This document shows positions 11,396 to 22,838 of a stretch of DNA of 64,000 bases, piece by piece. The notes under the pieces are model-generated. The model was not told the origin of the DNA, made no database searches, and saw only the letters and a list, made by a program, of their open reading frames with translations. The position numbers and the translations under genes are program-made. Numbering within the stretch: the first letter of the stretch is position 1; each line of letters starts with the position of its first letter. The DNA lies in the NCBI GenBank assembly GCA_020466095.1, contig CM035806.1, positions 9,303,214 through 9,367,213 on the forward strand, in the 5' to 3' direction. The stretch comes from Chlorops oryzae (taxonomy: Eukaryota > Arthropoda > Insecta > Diptera > Chloropidae).

Positions 11396-11582
11396 CTAAC
11401 CTAACTTAACCTAATCTAGATCTAAGAAGTTCCGTTGTGATAGAAGTACCTAGAATCTGCAAATTGTTTTTAGTAAGGACACTCAAATTGACCCATCTGG
11501 CAGCCTACACCTACATGTCCCGTTGAATTGTTGATTGACTTTTGAGATATTTTCCTCTGGACTACTTTCAACCTAAAGTTCC

Positions 11583-11747
11583 TATACACGTTTTGTACTC
11601 TCTCTCCTCTTAAACGTCTCTCGTCTTTTCTCCGGATTCTCTATATTCTCTCTCTCTCTAAATAGTCTCTCTCTCTCTTTCATTCGCATCTCTCTCTCGA
11701 CTCTCTCTTCAATCGTCTCTCTCTAGTCTCTGCTCATCTCTCTCTCT

Positions 11748-11791
<44 letters not shown>

Positions 11792-11912
11792 AAGCGGACA
11801 CCTACGAGACGGAAAAATGTGGAAACTATTTGACAAGCAGAAGCACCGGGTCATTACAAAAAAATTGCCCGTTTAAGAGTGGTGCCCACAAGGAGAGAGT
11901 ACATATGCTGTA
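11583..11912. mobile_element. Expanded relative of the 5550-5698 MITE, TIR grown into CT repeats
   Basis: AAGCGGACACCTACGAGACG near 11793 matches the inverted arm of the 149-bp MITE (AAGCGGACACCTATGGGACC). The right edge, GGAGAGAGTACATATGCTGTA, is a decayed version of the AGAGAGAGTACACTGTA end. The left end, TGTACTCTCTCTCCTC, is followed by about 190 bp of CTCTCT microsatellite where the TIR would hold only a few units. Confidence 0.45.
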
Positions 11913-12826
11913 CTTATATATAAAATCGACGGCATCGGACGGGTTAAAGTCGAGCGAACGAATTCACGATTAGTCTCCTTAAGAGATTTATTTTAATTGG
12001 ACAGCTCTCATTGATATGTGAAGAGGAATATTTAGCAACAACGAGACATCAAGAGGTTAGCTCAAGTACTTGTACGTACGAGTACGGACTCTTGGGAATA
12101 TTGCGAATGCCATTCAAGGCATAATCTGCCTTCAAACAAAAAAAAAAAAAAAAACCAAAAAAAATCTTATCAATTCGCAGTCTAGAGAGTCACTTCAAAA
12201 TATCGAACTTGACGATAAGTGAACTTCATATTTAGATGCAATAACTTGTGGCCCGTTGTGAGCGCACTGAAGCGTAGTCAGTCGAGTTGAAATACAGGGG
12301 GATTAGGAAAGTTAATTACCTCAACAATCTCCGGAAGTGTGATTAAAAACAAAATTTTATTTCTTCCACACCGGCTTTTTAAAAAAAAAATGTTTTTTAC
12401 TTCAAATAATGAAGACGAAGAATTCCAGCAACGATAAACGCCTCTTTCTGTAGACAACGGTAACACAAAAAAAAAAAAAAAAAACAATTCAAAAAAATTA
12501 AAAAAAAAATTAAAATAAAAAAATTTAAAAAAATACGTATAAAAAAAGTTTTAAAAAATTCAACAAAAATTGAAAAAAAGCACACACACATTTTCCTCGC
12601 AGCCATAAAATTTCTTTTTCTCTTAAAATCATCGCAGTCATTTTGTTTATCGTAAAACACTTTAAAACATTAATGACCATTAAAAAAACAAAAAAAAAAA
12701 AAAAACTCTAAAGAGAGGACAGGACCACTTCTCGCTCAAGTTAATGTTTGGTTAAGAAACGGCGCTGCGCACAGTAGAAAAAAAAAACGATAAAAAAGCG
12801 ACAGAAAAAAAGGAAAGAAAAAAAAA
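11913..12826. other. AT-rich spacer, no gene seen
   Basis: It includes A-rich tracts at 12137-12155, 12468-12570, 12680-12700 and 12776-12826. The frames on the minus strand are phenylalanine-rich reads through A-runs and are not supported. Confidence 0.6.
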
Positions 12827-13701
12827 ACAAGTAAGGGTGTTATAGTCAGGCGAGCCTGACAATAGAATACCCGACACAGACACATATGTTCAAATAATTT
12901 TTAATATCAAGAGGTGTTTAAGGCCATTAGGGGCCCCATATACCGACTTTTGTTGCATTTCTTAATGAAAACTGCCCCTTTGCCACGCCCACTTTTCAAA
13001 TTTTTTTGAATTCTAATCGGAGGCTTAGATATACGCTCAAATCCTAAGTTTTATTGAAATATTTCGAAAAAATCCGATTTTGGGGCAGTTTTGGGATTTT
13101 TGTGACAGACCCTAGTACTGGAGGTACCCTTAATAATGGACCGACCAAAATAAATTTTGGGGAGGATGTTTGTGGTTACCGTTTTTTAGCCATAAGTTCC
13201 AACTTTCGTTCAAGTCCCATTTGAATTTCGGGTGTAGGAGAGAATTTTCGAAAAACGCTCTTCGGCCACGCCCACTTTTCCAATTTTTTTAAATCCTATC
13301 ACTTGCCTTAAATATGTTCAAATACCAAATTTCATCAAAATATCTTGTAAAACATCGGTTTTAGAGCAGTTTTTGTGATTTTCGTAACAGACCCTAGTAC
13401 TGGAGGTACCCCTAAAAATGGTCCGATCGGGTCCATTCTCGAACTTGTTCTTACTCATGTCCCCGTGAGCACGCATACCAAATTTTGTCAAGATAGCTCA
13501 ACTCCTTCGATAAGATAAACTGTATACAAGACAGACAGAGACAGACGGACAGAAGACGGACATGTCTAAATCGAATCTCCTGGTGACGCTGATCATTTCT
13601 ATATATATATTTTGTATGGTCTATCTCGACTGGTTCTGGGTGTTACACACAACCACACAAACGCAATATACCCTCAACACAGAGTGTGTCGGGTATAAAA
13701 A
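12827..13701 (+). mobile_element. mini-me/INE-1-like (Helentron-associated) element, copy A, near full length
   Basis: This is the best copy of the main dispersed family. The 5' end ACAAGTAAGGGTGTTATAGT is followed by the perfect hairpin TCAGGCGAGCCTGA and then AATACCCGACACAGA. The 3' end has a GTCY-type (GACA/GACG) stretch at about 13534-13562, then CTGATCATTTCTATATATA, ACACAGAGTGTGTCGGGTAT and a final A run. AATACCCGACACAG near the 5' end and GTGTGTCGGGTATA near the 3' end form subterminal inverted repeats. This architecture (GTCY microsatellite, TGATC-TATATATA core, GGGTATAA tail) is that of fly mini-me/INE-1 elements, non-autonomous Helitron/Helentron relatives. No coding capacity. Confidence 0.75.
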
Positions 13702-15195
13702 CTAAATGAATAAATAAAAGGAAAAACGAGACTTTCTGCCTCCAGTTCTCGTTTTATCTTCTCGACAACTTCAAAGATTCGAACTTCTATTTAATGTGCG
13801 TTTATTTCGCCGTATCCTTCTCCCTGGCCCTCTCCTTCTCCCTCTCGCACTACTTCTTCTTTTTTTTCAATATTTTTTTTTCTCTTTTATTTGTGCTCGA
13901 AATCGTGTTATAGCCAAAGGCGCTGTTACAAGTAGTTAATGATGGACGCGAGTCCGACTTGATGCTTTAACAAAACGACTCGAAGAAAACGACAGAAGGG
14001 AAGGGAAGGGAAAGGCAAGGCTGGAGTGGAGTGGAGCGGAGCTAAAAGGAAGCGAAAAGATGCGAAGAAGCCCACTCAAAAGGCACAGGCAACAACTTCA
14101 ATTACACATTGAAGCCTGGTCGCCTGGTCAAACATGCTTAGCTCAAAGCTTCGTACATACATACATACATACATTGCCCAAATACAGTGGAGCAAAAGCC
14201 CCGGCCCGGCTTTGAATTCAGGAACACAGCCATAGCACAGTCGTTTCTATCTATCAGTCCGTCCGTCTGTCTGTCTGTCCGTCTGTGCGTGTGTCCGTCC
14301 GTCTGTCTGCGAAGTTCGTGCATTGGCGCTGGGCGATGGGGTGGGGGCACTGGTGGAACTATCGGCATTTTGTGGCAATCCGAAGCAGTTTCGAATTCAT
14401 TTTCTGAGCCTCTTCGGCGCGTATTTTTTTTTTTGTTTTTTTTTTATAATATTTTTTTTATTTTTTTTTCCCTCAAGTCATTACGATTCAAATGTTAATT
14501 AAAATTTAAGTTATTTTGCCTATTGGCCATTGGCGTGGTGTCGGTTAGCATTGAATTGTGGTGCAAAAAATGAAAGGAAAGGAAAGAAAAACCCCCACTT
14601 TAGCACTTTTAATCCTGCTGGCGATGTTGTTTGGTGGAGGCGGCGGTGAGTTAATAAAATAATTACGATTTTGATAATCGTTTCATCGTCGTCGTCGTCG
14701 TCAGCGTCTCTCAGAACTAGTCCATAATTTTCTCGGATTAATGAATTTATAACTTCAGGTCAGTGGTTAATACGACTGGCTGCTGTGTACGACATTTGAG
14801 TGGGATTTTCGAAGCAATGCTGTCACCGTTGCCAGTGTTTAATTGAAAGAGATTAAAAAATAAAAATTATACAGGGTGTTCCGTTTGTGATGGTCAACCG
14901 GTCGGGAGCTGATAGGGGGGGGGGGGGGCCTCAGAACATCTATCCGTTTGCTATCAATGAAGTCGAACTTATTAGATTTGATACAGCAAATTTTTTGGGG
15001 GGAATTTTTAAGGGATTTTTTTTTTTTTATTTTTTTTCAAACAAAACCCACTTCAAATGATATAAGGACTTTTCTTATTGAAATTAGTGAAAGGATTTAT
15101 TTTTGGCGCAATATCACATTGAAAAGCTATGCCCTAAGTGCAGGCATCACTCGCTGGATCAATCCCTGGCTCTAATCCCTCTAAGTGTTGAGTTC
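13702..15195. other. Gene-free stretch with microsatellites
   Basis: It contains GGAAG purine repeats (13990-14050), TACA repeats (14153-14176), a GTCC/GTCT block (14256-14312), CGT triplets (14687-14703) and a G run (14915-14928) just after ACAGGGTGTTCCGTTT, which resembles a transposon terminus though I could not find its partner. No exon is recognised. Confidence 0.5.
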
Positions 15196-15707
15196 CAGTC
15201 GAATCTGGATATAGTGAATTATATTTTGCACGTCCTGTTCATTCTGTATCCAGATTGTTCGTAATAGCGAGATTGAATGTTTTGTTCATTATTTACAGGA
15301 CCGTAGAGAGAAATTCGGGGCCTGAGGGAATTTTTTCCAGGGCCCCCTCTCACAAAAAAATGTGCAACGAAAAAAAAAAAGTCCCACGCCAATTGTGGGC
15401 CCTTCAGAAAGCCAGGGAAAATCCCCTTTTCACCCCTATTTTTAATGGCCTGATTATTTAGAAAAGTCCCTGGAACAAAAAAGCGTTCACTATTTCCAGC
15501 TGTTCATTATTTTAGGGATTCGTTATATCAGGGGCGGACTGGGCCTATGGGCAACCGGGCAAATGCCCGGTGGGCCCCGCAGTGCGATGTGCTTTTTAGC
15601 TGTTCGGTTTTTTGTTTTTTTCTTAGATAAGAGGGCCCCATTGTTCAAACGCCCGGTGGGCCCTTTGACCCCTGCGTCCGCCCCTGCGTTATATCCAGAT
15701 TTGACTG
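15196..15707. mobile_element. TIR element (CAGTC...GACTG) interrupted by a hAT-type MITE
   Basis: The left end is CAGTCGAATCTGGATATA. The right end is the inverse, TATATCCAGATTTGACTG, followed by TA. The motif GTTCATTATT/CGTTATATC recurs inside. Such ends are like those of Tc1/pogo-type non-autonomous elements. The right TIR is split by the MITE at 15529-15686. A TA duplication is visible only on the right. Confidence 0.5.
15529..15686. mobile_element. hAT-type MITE (158 bp) with perfect 8-bp duplication
   Basis: CGTTATAT at 15521-15528 is repeated at 15687-15694. The element starts CAGGGGCGGACTGGGCC and ends with the inverse of CAGGGGCGGACGCAGG. A second inverted pair, GCCCGGTGGGCCC, lies inside. 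An 8-bp duplication with CAGGGGCGG ends indicates a hAT non-autonomous element. Much more GC-rich than its surroundings. Confidence 0.85.
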
Positions 15708-18700
15708 TATTTACTTGAGTGGATTTTGCCCAAAATTATCGTCTGTGGTGTCAAAAGTGTTTGGGAAAAAATCTGAACTCCTGTTTATTAAATTACTTAC
15801 ATAAAATTAAGAGAATTTCCATTTCCCAATTGACCTAATTTTTTTTTTTTTTTTTTTTTTGAAATTCCCACAAGAAAATGGAAAATTCCTACGATACTCC
15901 CACGAAAACTGCATTGAGGAGTTGATCTCAAATGCATTTGTCACATCCGCAAAAAACATAAACCGAGTGAGAATTGTAGGCAAAATATTCAAGAAGACCT
16001 TGGAATGATGGATTGATGATTTCAAGATATATGAGATTATTATTTCAATGCATGTGAATAACAACAAATCGCTTATTTGTTTTGTTAAGCCTTGGTTTCT
16101 TTCTGTCTTTCGTCTATTTTTTTTTTTTTATATTTCTTTCCCTACACATAAGCTTTTTTTTTTATCAGGAATTTGTTTTTGTTGCTGTAATGCAATATCA
16201 ATTAATCAGCATGATTCGCTTGTTCCGCTGACATGTTTCGTAAACATAAATTCCACAATAAATCTCAAGTGTCAACTTCTTCGTCAGTCACTTAACAGCC
16301 TTACAAGAACAACAAGAATATTAGCAACAACAAGACATAATTTTTTGCTCATTTTTTTCCTTATTTATTTTTGTTATTTTCATGTTGGGTATTAATATTT
16401 TTCGTTGTCACGCTCGTTGGCAGCCGTCTGTATGTATGCACATACATATGTATGTACAATGTATGCCTGTATGTTTGGCGAGCGAGTATGAATATCATTC
16501 GGCGGCTCGCTCGCTCAATCCGCGAGTCGATTTACGCGCGCCATTTCTCACACAAAATGTGTTGACACGTCAACTGGAAATATTCGACGATTGAAGTCGC
16601 TTCGGTTCGCTTCTACCCCAGCGCCAGCTGAAGCTCAATGGAACGTAACACATTGGAAAGGTAACAGAGGTAGGTGCCACACCGTGCACACAGACGTAGA
16701 CGTAGAGCGTTCAGGCGTTCGAACAGCGAACAGCGAACAGCACGAAGAATTCACAGGGGGATCATCATCATCATCATCATCACATCGTCATCCTCATCGG
16801 GCAGTGGCAGCAGCGAACAAATACGGTAAAAACGTGTATGCACGCGGCATAATTTTCAATTTCCTGTGATAATTGAAAAAATATTTATGCGAAAAAATTC
16901 TCGTCGCTTTTTCGTTTGCGATTTCGTTTTCCACCAGAGCCGATCACCAGTGATGATGGTGATGGTGATGGTGACATCTTTCCTGCCGTGCATGAAGCAA
17001 CCCCGAAATCAGCAATTGCTGCATAATCGAGAGTACTATGGCGTTAAGTGCAGCGAAGGGTGCAAATAAATGAATTAAAACGTCGCCACCGATATTTCTC
17101 GACTCTTTCGAATAGTGGGAAAAAATGAGAAAAAAAAAAAAAATTGAAAGAATAAAAAAAAAAAGAAAAAATTCAAAGCCAACATGAGCAGGAGTTAAGA
17201 TGTTAAAACAGTAGGAACAACCGCAGCAAGCACAACAACAACAATAACAGCCCAACTTGCATTAATTATTCATGAGACGATATCACAAAACATACTCTCG
17301 CTTCGCTTCTGCTCTTCGGAGATATACGCAAATCCCATAAATGCCGCAGTCATGCCAGGCATCAGGCATCAGGCATCAGACATCAGGCATCAGCCATCAG
17401 GCAGCAGGCAACCAGCCAACACGTTTTATATCGTCAACGTTAACCACAAGCGAGGATAATTATTGCAACCAAAACTATGAACGTCATCGGCATCGTCGTC
17501 GTCAATTTAGCGTGTACAGTAGGCGAAGAAGGAGAAAAAAAAAATTATAGAAAAAAAAAAAAAAAGGCGAAATAACTTAAAAAAAAATAAGAATCGCTCA
17601 AGTCCGCGGACAAGGCACTTGAGCAACACTAAAGGCGCAAATTTCCACATAAAATTGGCAACGTCAGCTTGCCTCGGCCCGGCTCGGCTCGCTCACATGA
17701 AGTTCCTACAACAAGCTCGTCAAAAAGCCTCTTGCACAGGAGCCAGCAACGGCAACGGCAGCACCAGCATTAGCACCAGCGGCGTCAGCAGCACCGGCAG
17801 CTGCTGTAATTTCAACGCTGAGCGATTGTAATCTTGGTCATTTTTGCCACTGGCAACCATAATTAGTCCGTTTTATACGAGTTCATTATTGTTCTGTAAT
17901 TGTAATTTTTATTCTTCATCGTCGTCGTCATCGTCGTCGTCTCGTCGTCGCCGTCCTCATCGTCGCCACCATCGTCATCACGATTGTTGAGCTCTAAAGA
18001 GGGGAATTTTAAATTTATTATAGCCTCAATTATGCACAGAAAATGCCCTCTTAGTCGAAATAAATGCTCATAGAGGGTATAGAGTGGGTATAGCGTAGCG
18101 GAGTCATTGTAAGTATAAATTGTAATGAACGCTGGCGCGATTCGGATAGGCATTCGGTATAGGTACTTCTCAGGTAGTAATGAGTTTTTCCTTTTCTGGA
18201 ATTAATAATTTTTTTTTTGGTTTTTTCACCCTCCTCTTTCCATCGTCACTTCTTCGATTTCTTTTGTTTGCTGTGCCCCTAGTCCGCTTTCATCAATGTA
18301 GATTGAATTAGAAACGTGAGATTAAATCCTATGGGTGTTAATGATTGTTTTGGTGCGACTTTTGTAACTCTCTTTAATGTCGATTAGGGAGGGAGGGAAG
18401 GCATCATGAAGAGTGCAAGTGGGATGATTAGGGAGGGGGTAAAAGCTATCTCTAGAGATGATGGAAGAATTCGATTTTCGGGTGTGGTATTTAAGTATAT
18501 TTTTTTCCTTTATTATTATAATTTTTTATTATTTCTACTGCAGGAAATATGTATGTACATTGTACATATGGAGTATGTATAAAGGAAAACTCTGCTTCCA
18601 TACAAAAACACTCAAAAATTTATATTATTATTGGTAATTATTATTTTCCTTTTGGGGTTTTAAAAGACTGTCCTGGCATGAAGGAGCATTCTTTATAATT

Positions 18701-18880
18701 CTTTCTAAGGAAGCACAACAGCGGCATTAAATATTATATCAATACATACATACATATGTATTTCAAATGTTATTTTCCTTAGTTTCAAAAGTCTAACGGG
18801 AGGAATTCTTTCTGTAAGTAATTTTTATGAAAAAGATTCAGCGATTTGAAACATTGAAGTCTCACTCTTTCACACTCTCT
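15708..18880. other. Gene-free stretch with a CpG-rich block and triplet repeats
   Basis: AT-rich flanks surround the CpG-rich block at 16490-16850. Repeats present are ATC triplets (16760-16790), GGTGAT (16950-16975), CAGGCAT/CAGCAT repeats (17350-17405), GTC/GTCGTC runs (17917-17975) and T/A homopolymers. 17690-17825 is CAGC-rich and gives a short Ser/Gly-rich frame I do not trust. No splice-supported exon was found. Confidence 0.5.
16490..16850 (+). promoter_or_regulatory. CpG-rich block, possible promoter or untranslated exon
   Basis: GCTCGCTCGCTCAATCCGCG and GATTTACGCGCGCC open a block clearly richer in CpG than the surrounding DNA. GAAAGGTAACAG at about 16657 could be a splice donor, and CAGACGTAGACGTAG resembles a downstream promoter element. 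No TATA box with a convincing initiator was identified. Strand and function are guesses. Confidence 0.2.
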
Positions 18881-19235
18881 TACTCTATTTTACTCTATTT
18901 TACTCTATTTTACTCTATTATTCTATTTATAACTCATTTTACATCTATTCTTTACTCTATTTTACTCTATTTTCTTATTTTACTTACTCTATTTTACTCT
19001 ATTTTACTCTATTTTACTCTATTTTACTCTATTTTACTCTATTTTACTCTATTTTACTCTATTTTACTCTATTTTACTCTATTTTACTCTATTTTACTCT
19101 ATTTTACTCTATTTTACTCTATTTTACTCTATTTTACTCTATTTTTACTCTATTTTACTCTATTTTACTCTATTTTACTCTATTTTACTCTATTTTACTC
19201 TATTTCTTACTCTACTTTTACTCTATTTTACTCTC
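18881..19235 (+). repeat. 10-bp satellite TACTCTATTT, about 35 units
   Basis: The decamer TACTCTATTT repeats almost without error in the core (about 18984-19140) and with small indels at the edges. A long frame of Leu/Tyr/Phe/Ser crosses it only because 10-bp units give a 30-bp periodic reading frame lacking stops. Confidence 0.95.
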
Positions 19236-19524
19236 TTTTCTCTCTCTTCTCTCTCTTTCTCTCTCTTTCTCTCTCTTTCTCTCTCTTCTCTCTCTTCTCT
19301 CTCTTTCTCTCTTTCTCTCTTTTCTCTCTTTCTCTCTCTTTCTCTCTTCTTTCTCTCTCTTTCTCTCTCTTCTCTTCTCTCTCTTTCTCTCTCTTTTTTC
19401 TCTCTCTTCTCTCTCTTTCTCTCTTTCTCTCTTCTTTCTCTCTCTTTCTCCTCTTTCTCTCTCTCTTCTCTCTCTTTCTCTCTCTTCTCTCTCTTTCTCT
19501 CTCTTCTCTCTCTTTCTCTCTCTT

Positions 19525-19555
<31 letters not shown>

Positions 19556-19600
19556 TTTCTCTCTTCTCTCTCTCCTTCTCTCTCTCTCTTCTTCTCTCTT

Positions 19601-19631
<31 letters not shown>

Positions 19632-19690
19632 TCTCTTCTTTCTCTGTCTTTCTCTCTCTCTCCTTTCTCTCTCTCTCTCTTTTCTCTCTG
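19236..19690 (+). repeat. CTCTCTTT pyrimidine tract continuing the 10-bp satellite
   Basis: Units of TCTCTCTT and TCTCTT, about 455 bp of almost pure pyrimidine. The change from TACTCTATTT through TACTCTCTTT to CTCTCTTT is visible at 19215-19260. Confidence 0.95.
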
Positions 19691-20736
19691 GTTTAAATAT
19701 TTATTTTGGAAATTTAAATAATTTCAAGCAGCTTCTAACCTTCCATTCCATTGCATTCCAGTCCATTCCGCAAGAAAAAGTATTTTAACCGTTCGTGATA
19801 CTTGCAATTTCTTAGAAAAGCTTTGTTTTTTGCCCGCTTCCTGACACACAATGCGCTTGTAAAATATCCGATAAAGTAAAGCGTTTAAAAAAAAACAAAA
19901 ACAAAAACAAAAGTATTTGTCTATAAAAACTTACAAATACCGACGATGTCAATCTCCTAAGAAAGGTGTTGAGGGACACCAAGCTTGTCATACTATTCCC
20001 AGTTCTCATCCACTTAGTGGCATTCAAACATTGCTGTAAGCAACATAATATTCACTTAAGGCAAAAAGAAAAAAGAAAAAAATTTGAAAAAAAATATTGA
20101 AAAAAAAAAATAAAGAAAATGTAAAATTGCTTTACTTTCCTTATTCGTTTCAAGCTCGGATGATGCAACAAAATCTTTTGTGTGCAACAAAAAAGTGCAA
20201 ATACAACAAAAAGCGAATAACAAAAGAAGAGCTCAACTAAAGATACTCACTTCCACATCCATACTACATAGTCAACATTGCAAAAAGGAAGGAAAATGAA
20301 ATCGGGAAATGAGAAAAGAGAAGCGTAGAGTGGTGTGGTGTGGTGTGGTGAGGTGAGTGGAGCGGCATGGAGAAGGCAAAATCGCAGAATGCTACAAGGA
20401 TGCTTGCTTGCAGAGATAGTGATTTCACCGTGTTGTTGTTGTTGTTGTTGTTTTTGTTGTCGTTGCTGCTGTTATACTTGCTGTTTTTTTCTGCTGATGG
20501 AGCGCAACTAGATAATGTCTTCAAAGATACATATTAACAAACACTATAAAGCACTACCATAGACGTTCTAAATAAACTCATAAAATATTACGAGGGCTGA
20601 TTTAAAACTGCAACGCGAAGAGTCTTTAACAAAACGCTTGGAGCGTACCTATTTGAAAAAAAAGAAAAAACTTTTTTTTTTTTTTTGAAGAGCTTAGTGG
20701 TTGAAAAAAGTAAGAAAATTAGAATTTTTTTTTGTT
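19691..20736. other. AT-rich spacer, no gene seen
   Basis: Repeats are GTGGT (20330-20356) and a TTG triplet run (20432-20462). The rest is unassigned DNA with A/T homopolymers. Confidence 0.6.
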
Positions 20737-20740
20737 TTAA

Positions 20741-21241
20741 CCCTTAACTGCATGATACTTGCTTATTAAATATGCTCGGGAATTTTTTTTTTCACAGGAA
20801 ATAGATTTATTAACCCTTTTCTGCATGTAATATCAAATAACAGGAAAATTTTTTTCGCTTTAACCCTTTACTGCATTGTTTATTAAATAAGAGGAAAAAT
20901 GTTTGCTCGCTGTAAATGTAACCCTTCTCTGGATGTTATATGTATTAAAAAGCAGGAAAAAATTGTTCACTTTAACCCTTTACTGCATTGTAAATTCTAT
21001 TTATAAGCGGAAAAAAATATAGCTCGCTGTATGTGGTTTTGTTAACCCTTTATTGCATGAAATATTAAATGGTTAAATTTTTATTTCGCAGTAAATGGTT
21101 ATATTAACCCTTAATTGCCCTTTTTCACAAAAAATTGTTTTATTAAGGCTTCAAAAATAATTGAATAGAGTTGTTCATCGAAAAGTACCTATATCTGGGG
21201 TTTTTCCATAACCCATATATGGGTTCGTATGCGGTAAAGGG
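20741..21241. mobile_element. TTAA-flanked element with seven tandem copies of its left end
   Basis: TTAA at 20737-20740 and at 21242-21245 flank ends CCCTTAACTGCAT and the inverse of CCCTTTACCGCAT, a piggyBac-like arrangement. The same TTAACCCTTWMTGCAT word, sometimes decayed, restarts at 20810, 20860, 20919, 20972, 21042 and 21104, giving units of about 50-73 bp. Each unit typically holds TATTAAAT, a (G)AGGAAAA run and often CGCTGTAAATG. The right end is single. No coding capacity. Confidence 0.65.
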
Positions 21242-21245
21242 TTAA

Positions 21246-22802
21246 AAAGATAAGGGATTAAAGGAAAATATATATGATTTCGCTTAGCCCTCTGAGAAAA
21301 GAAAATGTATGTATGTACCCTACGTATGTATTCAGGATTACCTGACGTACTTGGAGGCTTCTCACAATTTATCGATAAGCCCATCTGGAGCGAGGATTTA
21401 CAAGAACACTGTATGGTATCGCAATTTGTGTTGGCTTTTAATATTTTCTTATTATTTTTTTTTATTCATTTTTTTACTCTGTATTTCCTTGCCACGGATG
21501 CCTTCAATGCTTTTGATAGCATAGATACAGAGTTGCCGCTGAGTATAGTTTTTTTTCTTTCAAATATTTTTTTTTTTTTTTGTTAAGTCGGAATAGTTGA
21601 AATCGTTTCGTGGTCTTCTTGTGCTGCGCCTTGTTGCTGTTGTTGTTGCTGTTTCGCTTCATCTTCATCATTGGAGTGATTGTGACTGAATTCGTTTCGA
21701 GATGGGGATGCGTTGATACAAAGTATTGCTGACAAGTTTGTTTCCTTCTGTACGAAAGCAACAAGAGCAAAAGTATCGCATCGCATTGCATCGCATCCGC
21801 CAGACTAAAGACCAACGACGAGCATTCCAATTGGAGTTTTCTTTTATTTTTTTTCTTATTCCTTTTCATTTTTTATAATTTTTTTTATTTTTTATTTTTT
21901 AATTTTTATTTTTTTTTATATTTATTTTTTTATTTTTTTATATTTTTATTTCTATTTTTTTTCCTCTTGGAGGATGAAAATAAATGAAGGAGCTTAAAAT
22001 AAAGACGATAAAGCGAAGCTGTTAGCAAGAAAGACTGCGGCTTCAGTTGGTTTTATTGCTATTGTTGTTGTTGGCATTATCAACAGGCTTTATAGTTCAT
22101 CGTTTTCGAGGTTGTTGTTGTTGTTGTTGCATTCTGCGATTCTTTAATCTTCACATAATAATTTTGAAATAATATATATATACATATATACATACTTATA
22201 TATATATATATATATTTATCAGGATTGTATATCAAAGAGCAATCGAAAGGGTCTTGTTCCCTTTGCGGCGCACGATTTATCTTGATCAAAATCGCAAAAA
22301 TCATTCTTCGCGCTGCTGCATTCAATCATCTCTCTCATCATCTCTTTTCAGTCTTTTTCTTCTTCATTTCATATATTTTTTTTTTCTGCTTTTATGGCTG
22401 CTGATGGTTTTGACTGCGTATAAAAATATTGATTTTAATTTTTTAGTTTTTATAAAAAAAAATATTTTTATTTTTTTTCTTTCGCTTTTATTTTCAATGA
22501 TTTATGACTTTATCTTCTTATCTTTCTGTAGATGTATGGTAAGCTTTTCTTTGGCTTTCATTTTTAATTTGATTCCGTATTGATTGAATTCAACATGCCA
22601 ATTGCGGTTAATGTTCACGCTGATGCTGATGCAGATGCCGATGAAGACGGTGCTGCTATCGCTGGTGGCTGCCGGTGAAGCTGGGGGTCGGTGGCTGTAG
22701 GCTGAAAGCTGATAGCTGCTGGCGTTGCTACATTCAATTTCGATTTGAATGCATTTGTTGAACTCATTCAGTGACTTTGGTGAAAGGCGACGACGATGAT
22801 GA

Positions 22803-22838
<36 letters not shown>

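Noticed and set aside
10446..11948. Possible long TTAA element between TTAACCCTTGC at 10446 and GGGTTAA at about 11943
   Set aside because: Ends agree over only about seven bases and the interior contains several unrelated repeats, so pairing may be chance.
14873..15180. Transposon end ACAGGGTGTTCCGTTT
   Set aside because: No matching inverted or direct partner was found downstream.
18827..19696. 289-codon open frame rich in Leu, Tyr, Phe, Ser
   Set aside because: It reads straight through a 10-bp satellite and a CT tract; the period of the repeat removes stops.
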